This document shows, one piece after another, positions 52,799 through 62,495 of a DNA stretch of 64,000 bases. This DNA is from Novosphingobium sp. Its GTDB lineage: Bacteria > Pseudomonadota > Alphaproteobacteria > Sphingomonadales > Sphingomonadaceae. The first letter of the stretch is position 1; each line of letters starts with the position of its first letter. Made by a program: the position numbers and the translations under genes. The stretch covers positions 25,319-89,318 of the forward strand of contig NZ_JANXWG010000082.1 of the NCBI RefSeq assembly GCF_025351285.1, read 5' to 3'. The notes beneath the pieces were generated by a model. It saw only the letters and a list, made by a program, of their open reading frames with translations, had not been told where the DNA came from and did no database searches.

Positions 52799-54135
52799 AA
52801 TCGCCAACCATGACCGCCGAGCAAGCGCGCGATCCCGACTATTTTCCCGGTTTCGCGGTCGCGATCCCGCTTGGCATCCAGCACGTGCTGGCGATGTTCG
52901 TCAGCAACCTCACTCCGCCGATCATCGTCGCGGGCGCCACCGGATTCGGCTTCGGCTCACCCGATCCGTCGAACCTGATCTACATGATCCAGATGTCGAT
53001 GGTGTCCGCCGGGATCGCCACGCTGATCCAGACCATCGGCCTCGGCCCCGCCGGCGCGCGGTTGCCGATGGTGCAGGGGACCAGCTTCGCGTTCCTGCCG
53101 GTGATGATCCCGATCGTCTCGGGCCACGGCGTCGCAGCAATGGCCCCGCTGATGACCGCGGCGATGATCGGCGGGTTGTTCCATACTGCCCTCAGCTTCT
53201 TCGTCGGCCGCATCCGCTTTGCATTGCCGCCGATGGTGACCGGGCTGGTGGTGCTGATGATCGGCTTTTCGCTGATGCGGATCGGCGTGCAGTACGCGGC
53301 CGGCGGCATTCCCGCGCAGGGCACCCCCGCGTACGGCGCAGGTTCGAGCTGGTTGCTGGCGGGCGTGGTGGTTGCAACGACGCTGGGCCTGAGCTTCATC
53401 GCGCGCGGCATCTGGTCGAGCGCGGCGGTTCTGATCGGGCTGGTTGCGGGCTACACGGTCGCCGCGCTGATGGGCCGGATCACACTGGCGCCGGTGGCGA
53501 GTGCCGGGTGGGTGATGCTGCCCTCGCCGTTCCACTTCGGGTTCGAACTTTCAGCCGCCGCGATCCTGGGGTTCTGCCTGATGGGCTTCATCTCGGCGAT
53601 CGAATCGATCGGCGGGGTCTCGGCGATCTGCGAGAGCACCGCCGGCCGCCGTGCGACCGACCGCGAACTGGTCGGCGCGACTTGCGCCGACGGGGTGGGC
53701 ACCGCGGTGGCCGCGCTGTTCGGCGCGATGCCCAACACCTCGTTCAGCCAGAACATCGGGTTGATCGCGATCACCGGCGTGATGAGCCGCCATGTCGTGA
53801 CGATCGGCGCGGTGTTCCTGATCATGTGCGGGCTGGCCCCCAAGATCGGTGCGCTGATCACCACGATCCCGATCGAGGTCCTTGGCGGCGGGGTGATCGT
53901 GATGTTCGGGATGGTCGCTTCGTCGGCGGTGTCGATCCTGTCCAACGTCGCCTGGACCCAGCGTTCGATGCTGATCTTCGGGACCGCGCTGTCGCTCGGC
54001 GTGGGGCTGGAACTGGAGCCGGCGGCTGTGTCGCACTTGCCCGAGACTTTACGAATCATGCTGACGTCGGGTGTTTTACCCGCTGCGCTTGTCGCGGTCG
54101 TGCTGAACCTGCTCGTGCCCGAACGTACGGCTTAG
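52795..54135 (+). CDS. NCS2 xanthine/urate (uracil-xanthine type) permease
   Basis: A 446-aa inner-membrane H+ symporter of the NAT/NCS2 family, distinct from the AzgA-type one upstream. Motifs: AIPLGIQHVLAMFVSNLTPPIIVAG, the QxTSF-like LPMVQGTSFAFLPVMI, ILGFCLMGFISAIESIGGVSAICE, and FGAMPNTSFSQNIGLIAITGVMSRHV containing the NAT signature. It likely imports xanthine or urate. GTG 52795 overlaps the deaminase stop; ATG 52810 is an alternative. Convergent with the cytochrome c' gene (4-bp overlap). Confidence 0.92.
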   Translation: MKSPTMTAEQARDPDYFPGFAVAIPLGIQHVLAMFVSNLTPPIIVAGATGFGFGSPDPSNLIYMIQMSMVSAGIATLIQTIGLGPAGARLPMVQGTSFAFLPVMIPIVSGHGVAAMAPLMTAAMIGGLFHTALSFFVGRIRFALPPMVTGLVVLMIGFSLMRIGVQYAAGGIPAQGTPAYGAGSSWLLAGVVVATTLGLSFIARGIWSSAAVLIGLVAGYTVAALMGRITLAPVASAGWVMLPSPFHFGFELSAAAILGFCLMGFISAIESIGGVSAICESTAGRRATDRELVGATCADGVGTAVAALFGAMPNTSFSQNIGLIAITGVMSRHVVTIGAVFLIMCGLAPKIGALITTIPIEVLGGGVIVMFGMVASSAVSILSNVAWTQRSMLIFGTALSLGVGLELEPAAVSHLPETLRIMLTSGVLPAALVAVVLNLLVPERTA

Positions 54136-54614
54136 CTTTCGGCGCGGAACTGGCGGTGGCAGGCGCCGCACGCGGCCCCGGTTGAAGCCTGCTGGGCCTT
54201 GATCGCGGCAACGTCTCCCGCCTTTGCTGCGACGGCGAGCCTGGCCGATTCGGTGACCAATGTTGCCATCTGCGTGTCGAATGTCGCGCGATCGGTCCAG
54301 ATTGCGGGCAAGGCGGCGGTTTTCAAGGTGGCGGATATGCCGCTGCCCGCCGGAAACAACTTGCCCTGCCCCGCGGCAGCTTCGGCGATGGTGGTGGCTG
54401 ATTCGATCATGACCGAAGCCGCCGGAACCGGGTTCTGAAGTTCGAGTTTCAGTGCCTTCATCGCGCCGCCCATTTTCTTGAAGCCCGTCTGGCGTGCCGC
54501 GATGGCTGCGTCGGCGCCCGGAACATCGGCTGGCGCCGCCGCCACCGCAGTCATGGGAAGGGCCGCAGTCAGAAGGATGGCGCGGATCAGGTTGCGAACT
54601 GCGGGTTTGGCCAT
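54132..54614 (-). CDS. cytochrome c'
   Basis: A 160-aa periplasmic four-helix cytochrome. Signal peptide (LIRAILLTAALPMTAVAAAP), body RQTGFKKMGGAMKALKLEL, and C-terminal haem c site CGACHRQFR, as usual for cytochrome c' (Pfam Cytochrom_C_2). These bind NO/CO or shuttle electrons. It may be co-transcribed after the ankyrin gene in the minus-strand operon (15 bp gap). A link to PuuD electron flow is speculative. Confidence 0.92.
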   Translation of the reverse strand: MAKPAVRNLIRAILLTAALPMTAVAAAPADVPGADAAIAARQTGFKKMGGAMKALKLELQNPVPAASVMIESATTIAEAAAGQGKLFPAGSGISATLKTAALPAIWTDRATFDTQMATLVTESARLAVAAKAGDVAAIKAQQASTGAACGACHRQFRAES

Positions 54615-54629
54615 GAAAGAGTCCCTGAT

Positions 54630-55982
54630 TTACCGCGCCGCAACGGCGTGCGGCGATGGCGCGATCGGCCCGAACACATCGAGGTAGATCGCCTTGACTT
54701 CGCTCAGCCCGGTCAGCGCCATGACGGCGGCAGTATCGCCGTGCCGGGGCTTGATATCGGTACGCGCACCACGCGCGGCGAGCGCTTGCAGCATCGCGCG
54801 CAGGTCGGGCTGGATGCCGCCCCCGAGCACGATCTGCATCGCCGTAACCCCATCGCAGTTCACCACGTTGGCATCGGGCGCGAGCGTCAGCGCCAGGTCG
54901 AACGCCGGCGCGCTGCCACCTTGCGCCGCCGCGAGCAGCACATTGGTGCCATCCTGCGCCACGAAACTCGGATCGGCCCCCGCCGCAATCAGCCGCTTCA
55001 TCACCCCGGCATGGCCCTTGGCGGCGGCCATCAGCAAGGGCGGCGTGGGCGGAACCTTCGGCGGCGGCCTGCCGAAATTGGCCTCGGTCACCCAGGTGAT
55101 CCGCGATGGTCCGGTCAGGCCGTTGGGATCGGCGCCCTTGGCCAGAAGCAGGTCGACGAGCGCCACGTCACCCCCCTCGGCGGCGGCGTGGAGCAACTGG
55201 TTGCCGTTGCGATCGCGCTCGGCCAGATCCACGCCCCCGCGCGCGACCAGCATGGCGGCGGCTGCATAATTGCGCTGATAGACCGCAAGCTGGACGGCGC
55301 TGGTATGCTCCGGCCCGCGAAACCCGGCGTCCGCGCCCGCCGCGAGCAAGGCCTCGGTCGCTTGCGGCACACCGCTTTTGATCGCGAAGAACAACGGGGT
55401 GAAGCCGGCCTTCGACACGCGGTTCGCGTCGGCCCCCGCCTTGAGCAGCAGCGCCATCGCTTCGACCCGGCCCGAGGCTGCGGCCCACATCAGCGGCGTC
55501 TGGCCGCGGCTGTCCAGGTTCTCCGCCACGGCACCCGATGCCATCATCCGCGCGACTGCATCAGTGGGGCCGAAACGCGCGCAGATCGCCAACGGCGTCG
55601 TGCCATCGGGCGCGGCTGTCGTGACCGAAGCACGCGCATCGAGCAGTTGCGCGATGATTGCAGGGTGCCCCAGTTCGCACGCGAGCGCCAGCGGAGTCAC
55701 CCCATCCGCATCGGCCAGGTCTGGGTTGGCTCCCTTCGCCAGCAGCGCCCTCACCATCTCCGGGTCCTGCGCATGGACCGCAAGCGCCAGCGGGGTGGCG
55801 CCGAACGCGATCCGCGCATCGGGATCGGCACGGTGGGCAAGCTCGGCGCGAACCGCTGCAACGTCATCGGCTTCGATCGCTCGGACCAGCGCGGCAGGAT
55901 CGGTCGGCGCGTGAGCAACGGCACTCGACGCGCTGGCGATCAAGGCCGCGACACTCAAGATCGCGTGCAACGGCCTAGCCAT
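54630..55982 (-). CDS. secreted ankyrin-repeat protein
   Basis: A 450-aa protein with signal peptide (MARPLHAILSVAALIASASSAVA) and at least nine ankyrin repeats of the pattern G-x-TPLxxA...LLxxGADxN (FGATPLALAV, DGVTPLALACELGH, RGQTPLMWAAASGR, AGFTPLFFAIKSG, NGNQLLHAAAEGGD, TPPLLMAAAKGHA). Ankyrin repeats bind proteins; the partner is unknown. Start ATG 55982 lies inside the end of the DUF1552 gene (8-bp overlap), so the two are coupled. Confidence 0.9.
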   Translation of the reverse strand: MARPLHAILSVAALIASASSAVAHAPTDPAALVRAIEADDVAAVRAELAHRADPDARIAFGATPLALAVHAQDPEMVRALLAKGANPDLADADGVTPLALACELGHPAIIAQLLDARASVTTAAPDGTTPLAICARFGPTDAVARMMASGAVAENLDSRGQTPLMWAAASGRVEAMALLLKAGADANRVSKAGFTPLFFAIKSGVPQATEALLAAGADAGFRGPEHTSAVQLAVYQRNYAAAAMLVARGGVDLAERDRNGNQLLHAAAEGGDVALVDLLLAKGADPNGLTGPSRITWVTEANFGRPPPKVPPTPPLLMAAAKGHAGVMKRLIAAGADPSFVAQDGTNVLLAAAQGGSAPAFDLALTLAPDANVVNCDGVTAMQIVLGGGIQPDLRAMLQALAARGARTDIKPRHGDTAAVMALTGLSEVKAIYLDVFGPIAPSPHAVAAR

Positions 55983-57315
55983 GTGCCAGGTCCGCCAGCG
56001 GCCCGGTGCTGTCGCCGAACGACTTGGCCGGTACATCGAGCGTGTGCAACGCGGCGAGCAGCAGGTTCGACATCGTCGTCCCCTTGGGCACCACGACATG
56101 GCGGCCACCCGGCGCAAGCCCGCCCGCCACGATCACCGGCAAGTCCATGTGATCGTGGACATTGGGATCGCCGAACGCCGAACCGCGGATCACCAGCGTG
56201 CGATCGAGCAGCGTGGCATCGCCGTCCTTCACCGCCGCCATCTTGCCCAGCATATAAGCGAAGTATTCCATGTGGCGGCGGTTGATCAGCGCCAGCTTCG
56301 CCATCTTTTCGGGGCTGTTGCCGTGGTGGCTGAGCATGTGGTGCGAATCGGACACGCCGATTTCTGGATAAGTGCGATTGCTGATCTCGCGCCCGATCAT
56401 GAAGCTGCCCACTCGGGTGATATCGGCCTGAATCGCCAGCACTTGCAGGTCGATCATCATCTTCACATGATCGTCGAAGCTGTCGGGAATGCCCGCCGGG
56501 CGTTCGAGGCTTGCGGCCTGCGCGCCCGCATCGCCAGACGCCATAGCCTTCTGGATACGCCTCTCGATATCGCGGGTGGCGTCGAGAAATTCATCGAGCT
56601 TGTGGCGATCGCCCGCGCCCAACTGGCCCGACAGCCGCGCGGTATCGTCGGCCACGAAATCCAGGATGCTTGACCGCCGCCGCAATTGCGCGAGGCGGCT
56701 GGCCGGATCGAGCGCATCGCCATCGCCGAACAAGCGCTCGAACACGTCGCGCGGGTTGGCGGTGACGGGTAGCGGCACCGTCGGGTTCGCCCAGGAAATG
56801 CCGTTGGTATAGGCACAGCTATAGCCGATATCGCAACTGCCGAGCAAGCTGGCGCGATCGATGCCGAGTTCGAGCGAGCCGAGTTGCGTGGCATCGCCCA
56901 CATGCCGCGCATAGACCTGGTCGACCGAAATGCCGCAGCGGATGTCGGTGCCCTCGGTCTGCCGAACGTGCGAGCCGGTCAGGAATGCCGGGCAACTGCG
57001 GCCGTGCCCGGCGGGCCGATCACCCAGCGCGGCGGCCATCGGATGGCCCAGCCCGCTGATCACCGTGATGCGATCACGGAACGGCGCCAGCGGTTCGAGC
57101 GTGGGCGGTAGCACCAGCTTGCCGGCCGATGCGGGGCGGTACTGGTCCATCATCATGCCGTTGGGCGTGTAGAATATCTGCAGGCGTTTGGGCCGCGCGG
57201 TGATGTCGGCGGCGCGCGCGGTGGGCATCATCGCTTCCAGGAACGGCAGCGCGATCGTGGTGCCGAGTCCACGTAGAAGGGTACGGCGAGCCAAGGGTTG
57301 GCGCAGGACAATCAT
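55975..57315 (-). CDS. DUF1552 secreted protein
   Basis: A 446-aa DUF1552 protein with an RR-type export signal (ARRTLLRGLGTTIALPFLEAMMPTARA), suggesting Tat export. Family features: IFYTPNGMMMDQYRP, GLGHPMAAALGDRPAGHGRSCPAFLTG, SVDQVYARHVGD, SCAYTNGISW and VSDSHHMLSHHG. Biochemical function is unknown. DUF1552 genes are commonly paired with DUF1592 cytochrome-like proteins, as here (ATGA overlap with the upstream gene). HMLSHHG and related His clusters could bind metal. Confidence 0.9.
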   Translation of the reverse strand: MIVLRQPLARRTLLRGLGTTIALPFLEAMMPTARAADITARPKRLQIFYTPNGMMMDQYRPASAGKLVLPPTLEPLAPFRDRITVISGLGHPMAAALGDRPAGHGRSCPAFLTGSHVRQTEGTDIRCGISVDQVYARHVGDATQLGSLELGIDRASLLGSCDIGYSCAYTNGISWANPTVPLPVTANPRDVFERLFGDGDALDPASRLAQLRRRSSILDFVADDTARLSGQLGAGDRHKLDEFLDATRDIERRIQKAMASGDAGAQAASLERPAGIPDSFDDHVKMMIDLQVLAIQADITRVGSFMIGREISNRTYPEIGVSDSHHMLSHHGNSPEKMAKLALINRRHMEYFAYMLGKMAAVKDGDATLLDRTLVIRGSAFGDPNVHDHMDLPVIVAGGLAPGGRHVVVPKGTTMSNLLLAALHTLDVPAKSFGDSTGPLADLAHG

Positions 57316-59714
57316 TTCGCTGGCACCTTGCGCAACCGGAACGGATCGCTCGCGACAATCCCCTGGATCACCGACTGGATGCGGTAGCCATCGGCGGCAG
57401 CCGACCGCGTGATCGTGCGCACTGCCGGCATGTCGCGCGGGTTCACTCCCCGCCCCAACGCATACGTCATCAGCCGTTCGGTGAAAGCGCCGGCGAACTC
57501 TTCCTTGCGCGCCATTAGCACTTGCCGCAGCCCGTCGGGACCGGAAAACTTGCGGCCATCGGGCAGCACAGCCGCGGCGTCGATCACCTGCCCCGCGTCC
57601 TGCTGGCGCCAGCCGCCGACCGCATCGTAGTTCTCGAGCGCGAAGCCGAGCGGGTCCATCCGCACGTGGCACGAGGCGCAGGCCGGGTTGCTGCGGTGCA
57701 TTTCGAGCTGCTCGCGCGCGGTCAATTGCCGGCCGTCCTTGTGATCGACCAGCGCGGGCACGTCGGGCGGCGGCGGGGGCGGGGGCGAGGCGAGCAGGTT
57801 GTCGAGGATCCACTTGCCGCGCTTCACCACCGAGGTGTGGTTGCCGTAAGAGGTGACCGTCAGGATGCTCGCCTGCCCCAGCAGTCCGCCACGATGCCAC
57901 GCCGGATCGAGACTGACCTGGCGGAATGCGGTGCCGGTCACCCCGCCGATGCCGTAATGCTCGGCCAGCCGCTGGTTGAGGAAGGTGTAATCGGCGTTCA
58001 AGAAATCGAGCAGGCTGCGATTGCTGCGCAGCATGTGGCCGAAGAACAGCTCGGTTTCCTGCGCCATCGCACTGCGCAGCCGCGCATCGAACTGCGGATA
58101 GACCGCGATATCGGGGCGCTGCTGATCGAGGTTGCGCAAGTACAGCCATTGTCCGGCGAAATTGCTCGTCAGCGCATCGGCGCGCGGATCAGCCACCATC
58201 CGCGCCACTTGCGCTTGCAGGATGGCGGGGCGGGACAGCTTGCCCTTTTCGGCCAGTTTGAGCAACGGCTCGTCAGGGATGCTGCTCCACAGGAAAAACG
58301 ACAGCCGCGAGGCCAGTTCGAGATCACTGACCGGATGGACACTGCCGGGCGCGCTTCTGGCTGGATCATGCTCGATCAGGAACAGGAAGTGCGGCGAGAC
58401 GAGGATCGCTTCGACCATCGCTTCGATGCCATGTTCGAAATCCGAACCGGCGCGTTCGCGCGCATAGACCCGCAGCAGCGGCGCGAGATCGGCTTCGCTG
58501 ACCGGCCGGCGATATGCCCGGTGCGCAAGCGATGCGGCGATCTTGCGCGCGCAGGCCGCTTCGGCCGATGTGCGGCTGGGCCGGCAAGTGGATATCCCCG
58601 CGCGGCTGGGCGTCTCGCCGGCGGGGCGCGCGTCGAACGGCCCGGTCACGTCGATCTGGAGCACGTCGCGCGGGAAGTTGGTTTGCGAAAAGCGCGACGA
58701 CATGCGGTACGAAGGCACCGAAAGCTGCCCCACTTTCGCACCATCCACCACCACGTCGAGCGCCAGCGTCCTGGGCGGATCGACCGGCAGCGGCACGACA
58801 TCGAGCGTGTTGCGCAGCGTCTGCACGCTCTCATCGGGCGCAAGTTGGCGGTGAAAGGCCATGCCGATCGTGTGCGGGCCGGCGCCCAGCGACACGCGCA
58901 AGGCAAAGCGGTCTTCGGGCTGGCGGTCGGTTTCGTTGTTGGTGTTGGCGTTGAGCCAGCCGGCGATCTCGTAAGTCGCGGAATAACGGGCGTAATAAGA
59001 AAACGCCCCGCCGCCGCGCGAACCGAGCGGAAGCGCGTTGCTGGCGCGCTCGTTATAAGCAGGCCGGCCCGAATTCCTGACCGAGCCGTCCTTGAGCACT
59101 TCGTACGATGTCACGAACGGGCGGGTCGAGGCGAGGCCTGTTGCGAGGCGCCCGACTTTGCCCGCAACCGCGACGTAGCGGTCCATCAGGGTGGGCGAGA
59201 CGCTCAGCACATCGGCCACATTGTCGAAGCCGTAGCCCGAATTGTCCTGCGGAAGGTCGCGCGAAACATCGACATCCAGTGCCAGCAAGTCCCGGACCGC
59301 ATTGGCATATTCGGCGCGGTTCAGGCGGCGGAGCGTGGCGTTGCCGGGATCGGGATGCACAGTTGCGTAAGCGTCGAGTTCATGGCCGAGTGCGGTGACG
59401 AACGCCGCGCGTTGCGCCGGATCGGGCTGCGGTTTGCTGCGCGGAGGCATTTCGCTCAAGCTGGTGCGGCGCAGGATTTTTTCCCACAGATCGAGATTGG
59501 CGCCGTTCGCCACATCGCTGTCGTGCAGGTCGTCGAACGACAGCTTGGCAACGCGATCGATATCGTTGTGGCAACTGGCGCAGTGCTGGTCGAGCATCGC
59601 GCTTGCGCGGATCGGCGCCGGTTCCTGCGAACGCGCGGCCACAGAGAGCGCCGCTAGCAAGGCGCCAGCCGTCAACGCGCCGATCGAGAGCCTGGGATGC
59701 AACGTGTGGACCAC
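57312..59714 (-). CDS. DUF1592/DUF1587/DUF1588/DUF1585 multidomain c-type cytochrome
   Basis: An ~800-aa exported protein. After a signal-like segment (IGALTAGALLAALSVAARS) comes a haem c site CASCHND, then DUF1587 (RRLNRAEYANAVRDLLAL), DUF1595, DUF1592 (FLIEHDPARS to SRLSFFLWSSIPDE), DUF1588 (RGGLLGQASILTVTSYGNHTSVVKRGKWIL) and DUF1585 (GFALENYDAVGGWR). A second CASCH lies in NPACASCHVRMDPLGF. This planctomycete-like domain set is thought to act in redox or polymer degradation; function is unknown. GTG 59714 is a tentative start. Confidence 0.88.
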   Translation of the reverse strand: MVHTLHPRLSIGALTAGALLAALSVAARSQEPAPIRASAMLDQHCASCHNDIDRVAKLSFDDLHDSDVANGANLDLWEKILRRTSLSEMPPRSKPQPDPAQRAAFVTALGHELDAYATVHPDPGNATLRRLNRAEYANAVRDLLALDVDVSRDLPQDNSGYGFDNVADVLSVSPTLMDRYVAVAGKVGRLATGLASTRPFVTSYEVLKDGSVRNSGRPAYNERASNALPLGSRGGGAFSYYARYSATYEIAGWLNANTNNETDRQPEDRFALRVSLGAGPHTIGMAFHRQLAPDESVQTLRNTLDVVPLPVDPPRTLALDVVVDGAKVGQLSVPSYRMSSRFSQTNFPRDVLQIDVTGPFDARPAGETPSRAGISTCRPSRTSAEAACARKIAASLAHRAYRRPVSEADLAPLLRVYARERAGSDFEHGIEAMVEAILVSPHFLFLIEHDPARSAPGSVHPVSDLELASRLSFFLWSSIPDEPLLKLAEKGKLSRPAILQAQVARMVADPRADALTSNFAGQWLYLRNLDQQRPDIAVYPQFDARLRSAMAQETELFFGHMLRSNRSLLDFLNADYTFLNQRLAEHYGIGGVTGTAFRQVSLDPAWHRGGLLGQASILTVTSYGNHTSVVKRGKWILDNLLASPPPPPPPDVPALVDHKDGRQLTAREQLEMHRSNPACASCHVRMDPLGFALENYDAVGGWRQQDAGQVIDAAAVLPDGRKFSGPDGLRQVLMARKEEFAGAFTERLMTYALGRGVNPRDMPAVRTITRSAAADGYRIQSVIQGIVASDPFRLRKVPAK

Positions 59715-59923
59715 CGCTGTTTCGGGAAACAATTCTATGCTGCAACCGCTAAGATTCGGCGGTGCATCCGTCCAATGCCGAATGCCGAACAGCCCTGACG
59801 AAAAATGTGCGCACCCTTGGTGGGCAAACGACTGCACGCATTTATGCAACGCGCCATGGCCTTCATTGCGATTGCAGCCGGAGCCGGAGTGCACACACTG
59901 CAACCGGTTTACGGGGGCACTGC

Positions 59924-61453
59924 ATGCGCATCGCAACGGGTTTGATAGTGCTGCTGCTCGCCCTGGCACCGCCCGCGATCGGCCGCCCCGCCGCCCCTTC
60001 TGCCGAGGCGCGCACGGCGGCCCTTCTAGACCGGATCGCGGCCAGCCCGCCCCGGTTGCGCATGTTCCTCCAGGCGATGCCCAAGGGCGCCGATCTTCAC
60101 AATCACGGCGGAGGTTCGATCTATGCCGAGGATTTCCTGGCGTGGGCGGCGGCCGATGGCTTGTGCATCGCGACCGACAGGCCGCGCATCGTCGATCCGC
60201 CGTGCGATGCACCCAACCGCGTACCCGCCGCCGGGCTGGAGCGTAACTACCCCCGCTACAGCACGATGATCGATGCGCTGTCGACGCGCGGGTTCGAGGC
60301 CGGGGTGGGCGATCCGACGGTGTCGGGCTACGATCGCTTCTTCGCCACGTTCGAGCGCTTTTTTTCGGCATCGGCCGACAACGGCGGGCGGATGCTGGCG
60401 GCGACGCGCGAACAGGCTGCGGCCGATCGGGTCGGCTATGTCGAATTGGGCGTGGGTTCGCGCGATGGCATGATGCTGGCGGTCAGAATGGGGGCGGCCA
60501 GCTTCGAAACCCGCGAGGCCGATGCTTTCGCCGAACTGCTGGCGCGGATGGCGCCACTTTTGCCCGCTGGGATTGCGGCAACGCGCGCGACGTTTGACCA
60601 CTACGAGGCCGATTCTGCAACGATCGGACGATGTGCAAGTGCCAAGCCCCAGCCGGGCTGCGCGTTGCGAATGCGCTACCTCTACACCGCGATCCGCACG
60701 CAACCACCGGCGCAAGTGTTCGCGCAACTGGCGTTCGGTTTCGCGCTGGCGGAGGCTGATCCGCGCTTCGTGGGGATCAACATCGCCGCGCCCGAGCATG
60801 ATCCGGTGGCGGTGCGCGATTATGGCTTGCACATGCGGATGATCGGCTGGCTGGCGCAGCGATTTCCCAGGGTCGGCTTGTCGCTCCACGCCGGCGAATT
60901 GACGCTGGGGCTGGTGCCGCCGCGCGATCTGCGCTTCCACATCGGCGATGCGGTGACGGTCGCAGGCGCGCGCCGGATCGGGCACGGCGTTGATATCGCT
61001 TACGAAACCGATGCTGCCGGCCTGCTCAAGCGCATGGCGCGCGATCGCATCGCGGTCGAGATCAACCTGACCAGCAACGCCGTGATCCTGGGCGTGAAAG
61101 GCCCGGCCCATCCCCTGTCATTGTACCGCGAAGCCGGGGTTCCAGTCGCGCTGTCGACCGACGACGAGGGCGTTTCGCGCAGCGACATGACCAATGAGTA
61201 CATGCGCGCCGTAGCCGAGCAAGGCCTGCGCTACCGCGACCTCAAGCAGATCGCGCGTGACAGTGTGCAGTACAGCTTTCTGCCGGGGAGCAGCTTGTGG
61301 AAGGATCGCGCGGGCGGCCTGAAATTCGCCGATTGCGTGTCCGTAACATCCTCATCATGCGCCGCGTTTCTGGCCATGAATTCCAAAGCTGCCGTTCAGG
61401 CGCAACTGGAAAAGGATCTGGCATCGTTCGAAGCGCGTCAGCTTCACGACTGA
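59924..61453 (+). CDS. secreted adenosine deaminase (ADGF/CECR1-like)
   Basis: A 509-aa metallo-deaminase with signal peptide (MRIATGLIVLLLALAPPAIG). Zinc and catalytic motifs: GADLHNHGGGSIY (H-x-H), LSLHAGELTLG (HAGE), RIGHGVDIAYE and STDDEGVSRSDMTNEY. Extra sequence before the barrel and size resemble extracellular adenosine deaminase growth-factor-like enzymes. It would deaminate adenosine outside the cytoplasm. Divergent from the DUF1592 gene; ATG 59924 is chosen for the signal peptide. Confidence 0.88.
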   Translation: MRIATGLIVLLLALAPPAIGRPAAPSAEARTAALLDRIAASPPRLRMFLQAMPKGADLHNHGGGSIYAEDFLAWAAADGLCIATDRPRIVDPPCDAPNRVPAAGLERNYPRYSTMIDALSTRGFEAGVGDPTVSGYDRFFATFERFFSASADNGGRMLAATREQAAADRVGYVELGVGSRDGMMLAVRMGAASFETREADAFAELLARMAPLLPAGIAATRATFDHYEADSATIGRCASAKPQPGCALRMRYLYTAIRTQPPAQVFAQLAFGFALAEADPRFVGINIAAPEHDPVAVRDYGLHMRMIGWLAQRFPRVGLSLHAGELTLGLVPPRDLRFHIGDAVTVAGARRIGHGVDIAYETDAAGLLKRMARDRIAVEINLTSNAVILGVKGPAHPLSLYREAGVPVALSTDDEGVSRSDMTNEYMRAVAEQGLRYRDLKQIARDSVQYSFLPGSSLWKDRAGGLKFADCVSVTSSSCAAFLAMNSKAAVQAQLEKDLASFEARQLHD

Positions 61454-61708
61454 CCCCGCCCATTCGGGACATGGCACAAAGCCCGTATCGCCCGAGACCC
61501 GCAGCGGGCCTAACCGAATTGCGCCGCCACACACCCCTGGTCTCGCATCGCCCGCCAACTGGCCCTCGATGCGCCTGACCACCGGTCTGCCCCTGGCAGC
61601 TTTGGCGACACTTCAGGGTCCCGTAGATCGCATCGTTGCGATCAAGCGCACTCCCGCAGAACACGCCTCGGCGCACGCGCGACGGGGCCGATAGCGACGG
61701 AGAATTTG
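61454..61708. promoter_or_regulatory. upstream region of the rhodopsin gene
   Basis: Holds a perfect inverted repeat GATCGCA/TGCGATC with 4-nt spacer (61626-61643), 66 bp before the rhodopsin ATG, a candidate operator. GGAG at 61699-61702 is the ribosome-binding site. No convincing gene lies here; a promoter could not be fixed. Confidence 0.4.
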
Positions 61709-62491
61709 ATGGATACCGTTACCCCGTTCCAGTTTTCACTGGTGTACAATGCATTTTCGTTCACCTTCGCGACGATGGCCGCAGCCTCGATCTTCCTGTG
61801 GTTGAGCCGATCGCAAGTGGCGCCCGCCTACCGCACCGCGCTGACCATTTCAGGGCTGGTGACCGCGATCGCCGCCTACCACTATTTCCGCATCTTCGAG
61901 AGCTGGACCGCCGCATACACATTCCAGAACGGCGTGGTTTCGGCGACCGGTTACGCGTTCAACGATGCCTATCGCTATGTCGACTGGCTGCTGACCGTGC
62001 CGCTTCTGCTGATCGAACTGATCCTGGTCATGCGGCTGTCGCGCGAGCAGACGATGTCGAAGTCGCTCCGCCTCGGATCGGCCGCGGCACTGATGATCGT
62101 GCTGGGCTACCCCGGTGAGATCGCCACCGACATTCCCACCCGCGCGCTGTGGGGAACGCTGTCCGCCATTCCGTTCGTCTACATCGTGTGGGAGCTGTTC
62201 AGCGGCCTTGGCGATTCGATCAACCGCCAGCCCGCCGTCGCGCAGGAACTCGTGCGCAAGGCACGGTTGCTGACGTTCGCGTCGTGGGGCTTCTACCCGA
62301 TCGTATATATGGCGCCCTATGCCGGGCTGACGGGTGGGACGGTGACCACCACGATCCAGATCGGTTACACGATCGCCGACATTCTCGCCAAGGCCGGGCT
62401 GGGCGTGCTGATCTTCCTGATCGCCGCGCGCAAGTCCGAAGTTGAAGAAGGCACACAGTCGCCGACCGGGCTGAAAGGCCTGACCGCCTGA
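61709..62491 (+). CDS. light-driven proton-pump rhodopsin (proteorhodopsin/xanthorhodopsin group)
   Basis: A 260-aa seven-helix retinal protein that exports protons in light. Helix C reads RYVDWLLTVPLLLIELILVM with the DTE proton-pump triad Asp92 (acceptor), Thr96 and Glu103 (donor). Arg89 and the proton-acceptor partner His58 (AAYHYFRI) are present. Retinal binds Lys228 (ADILAKAGLG), with counter-ion Asp224. The position equivalent to PR 105 is Leu100, implying green absorption. ATG 61709 follows GGAG; a TTG immediately before is not needed. Blh and CrtI follow, so retinal supply is encoded next door. Confidence 0.97.
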   Translation: MDTVTPFQFSLVYNAFSFTFATMAAASIFLWLSRSQVAPAYRTALTISGLVTAIAAYHYFRIFESWTAAYTFQNGVVSATGYAFNDAYRYVDWLLTVPLLLIELILVMRLSREQTMSKSLRLGSAAALMIVLGYPGEIATDIPTRALWGTLSAIPFVYIVWELFSGLGDSINRQPAVAQELVRKARLLTFASWGFYPIVYMAPYAGLTGGTVTTTIQIGYTIADILAKAGLGVLIFLIAARKSEVEEGTQSPTGLKGLTA

Positions 62492-62495
62492 TCCA

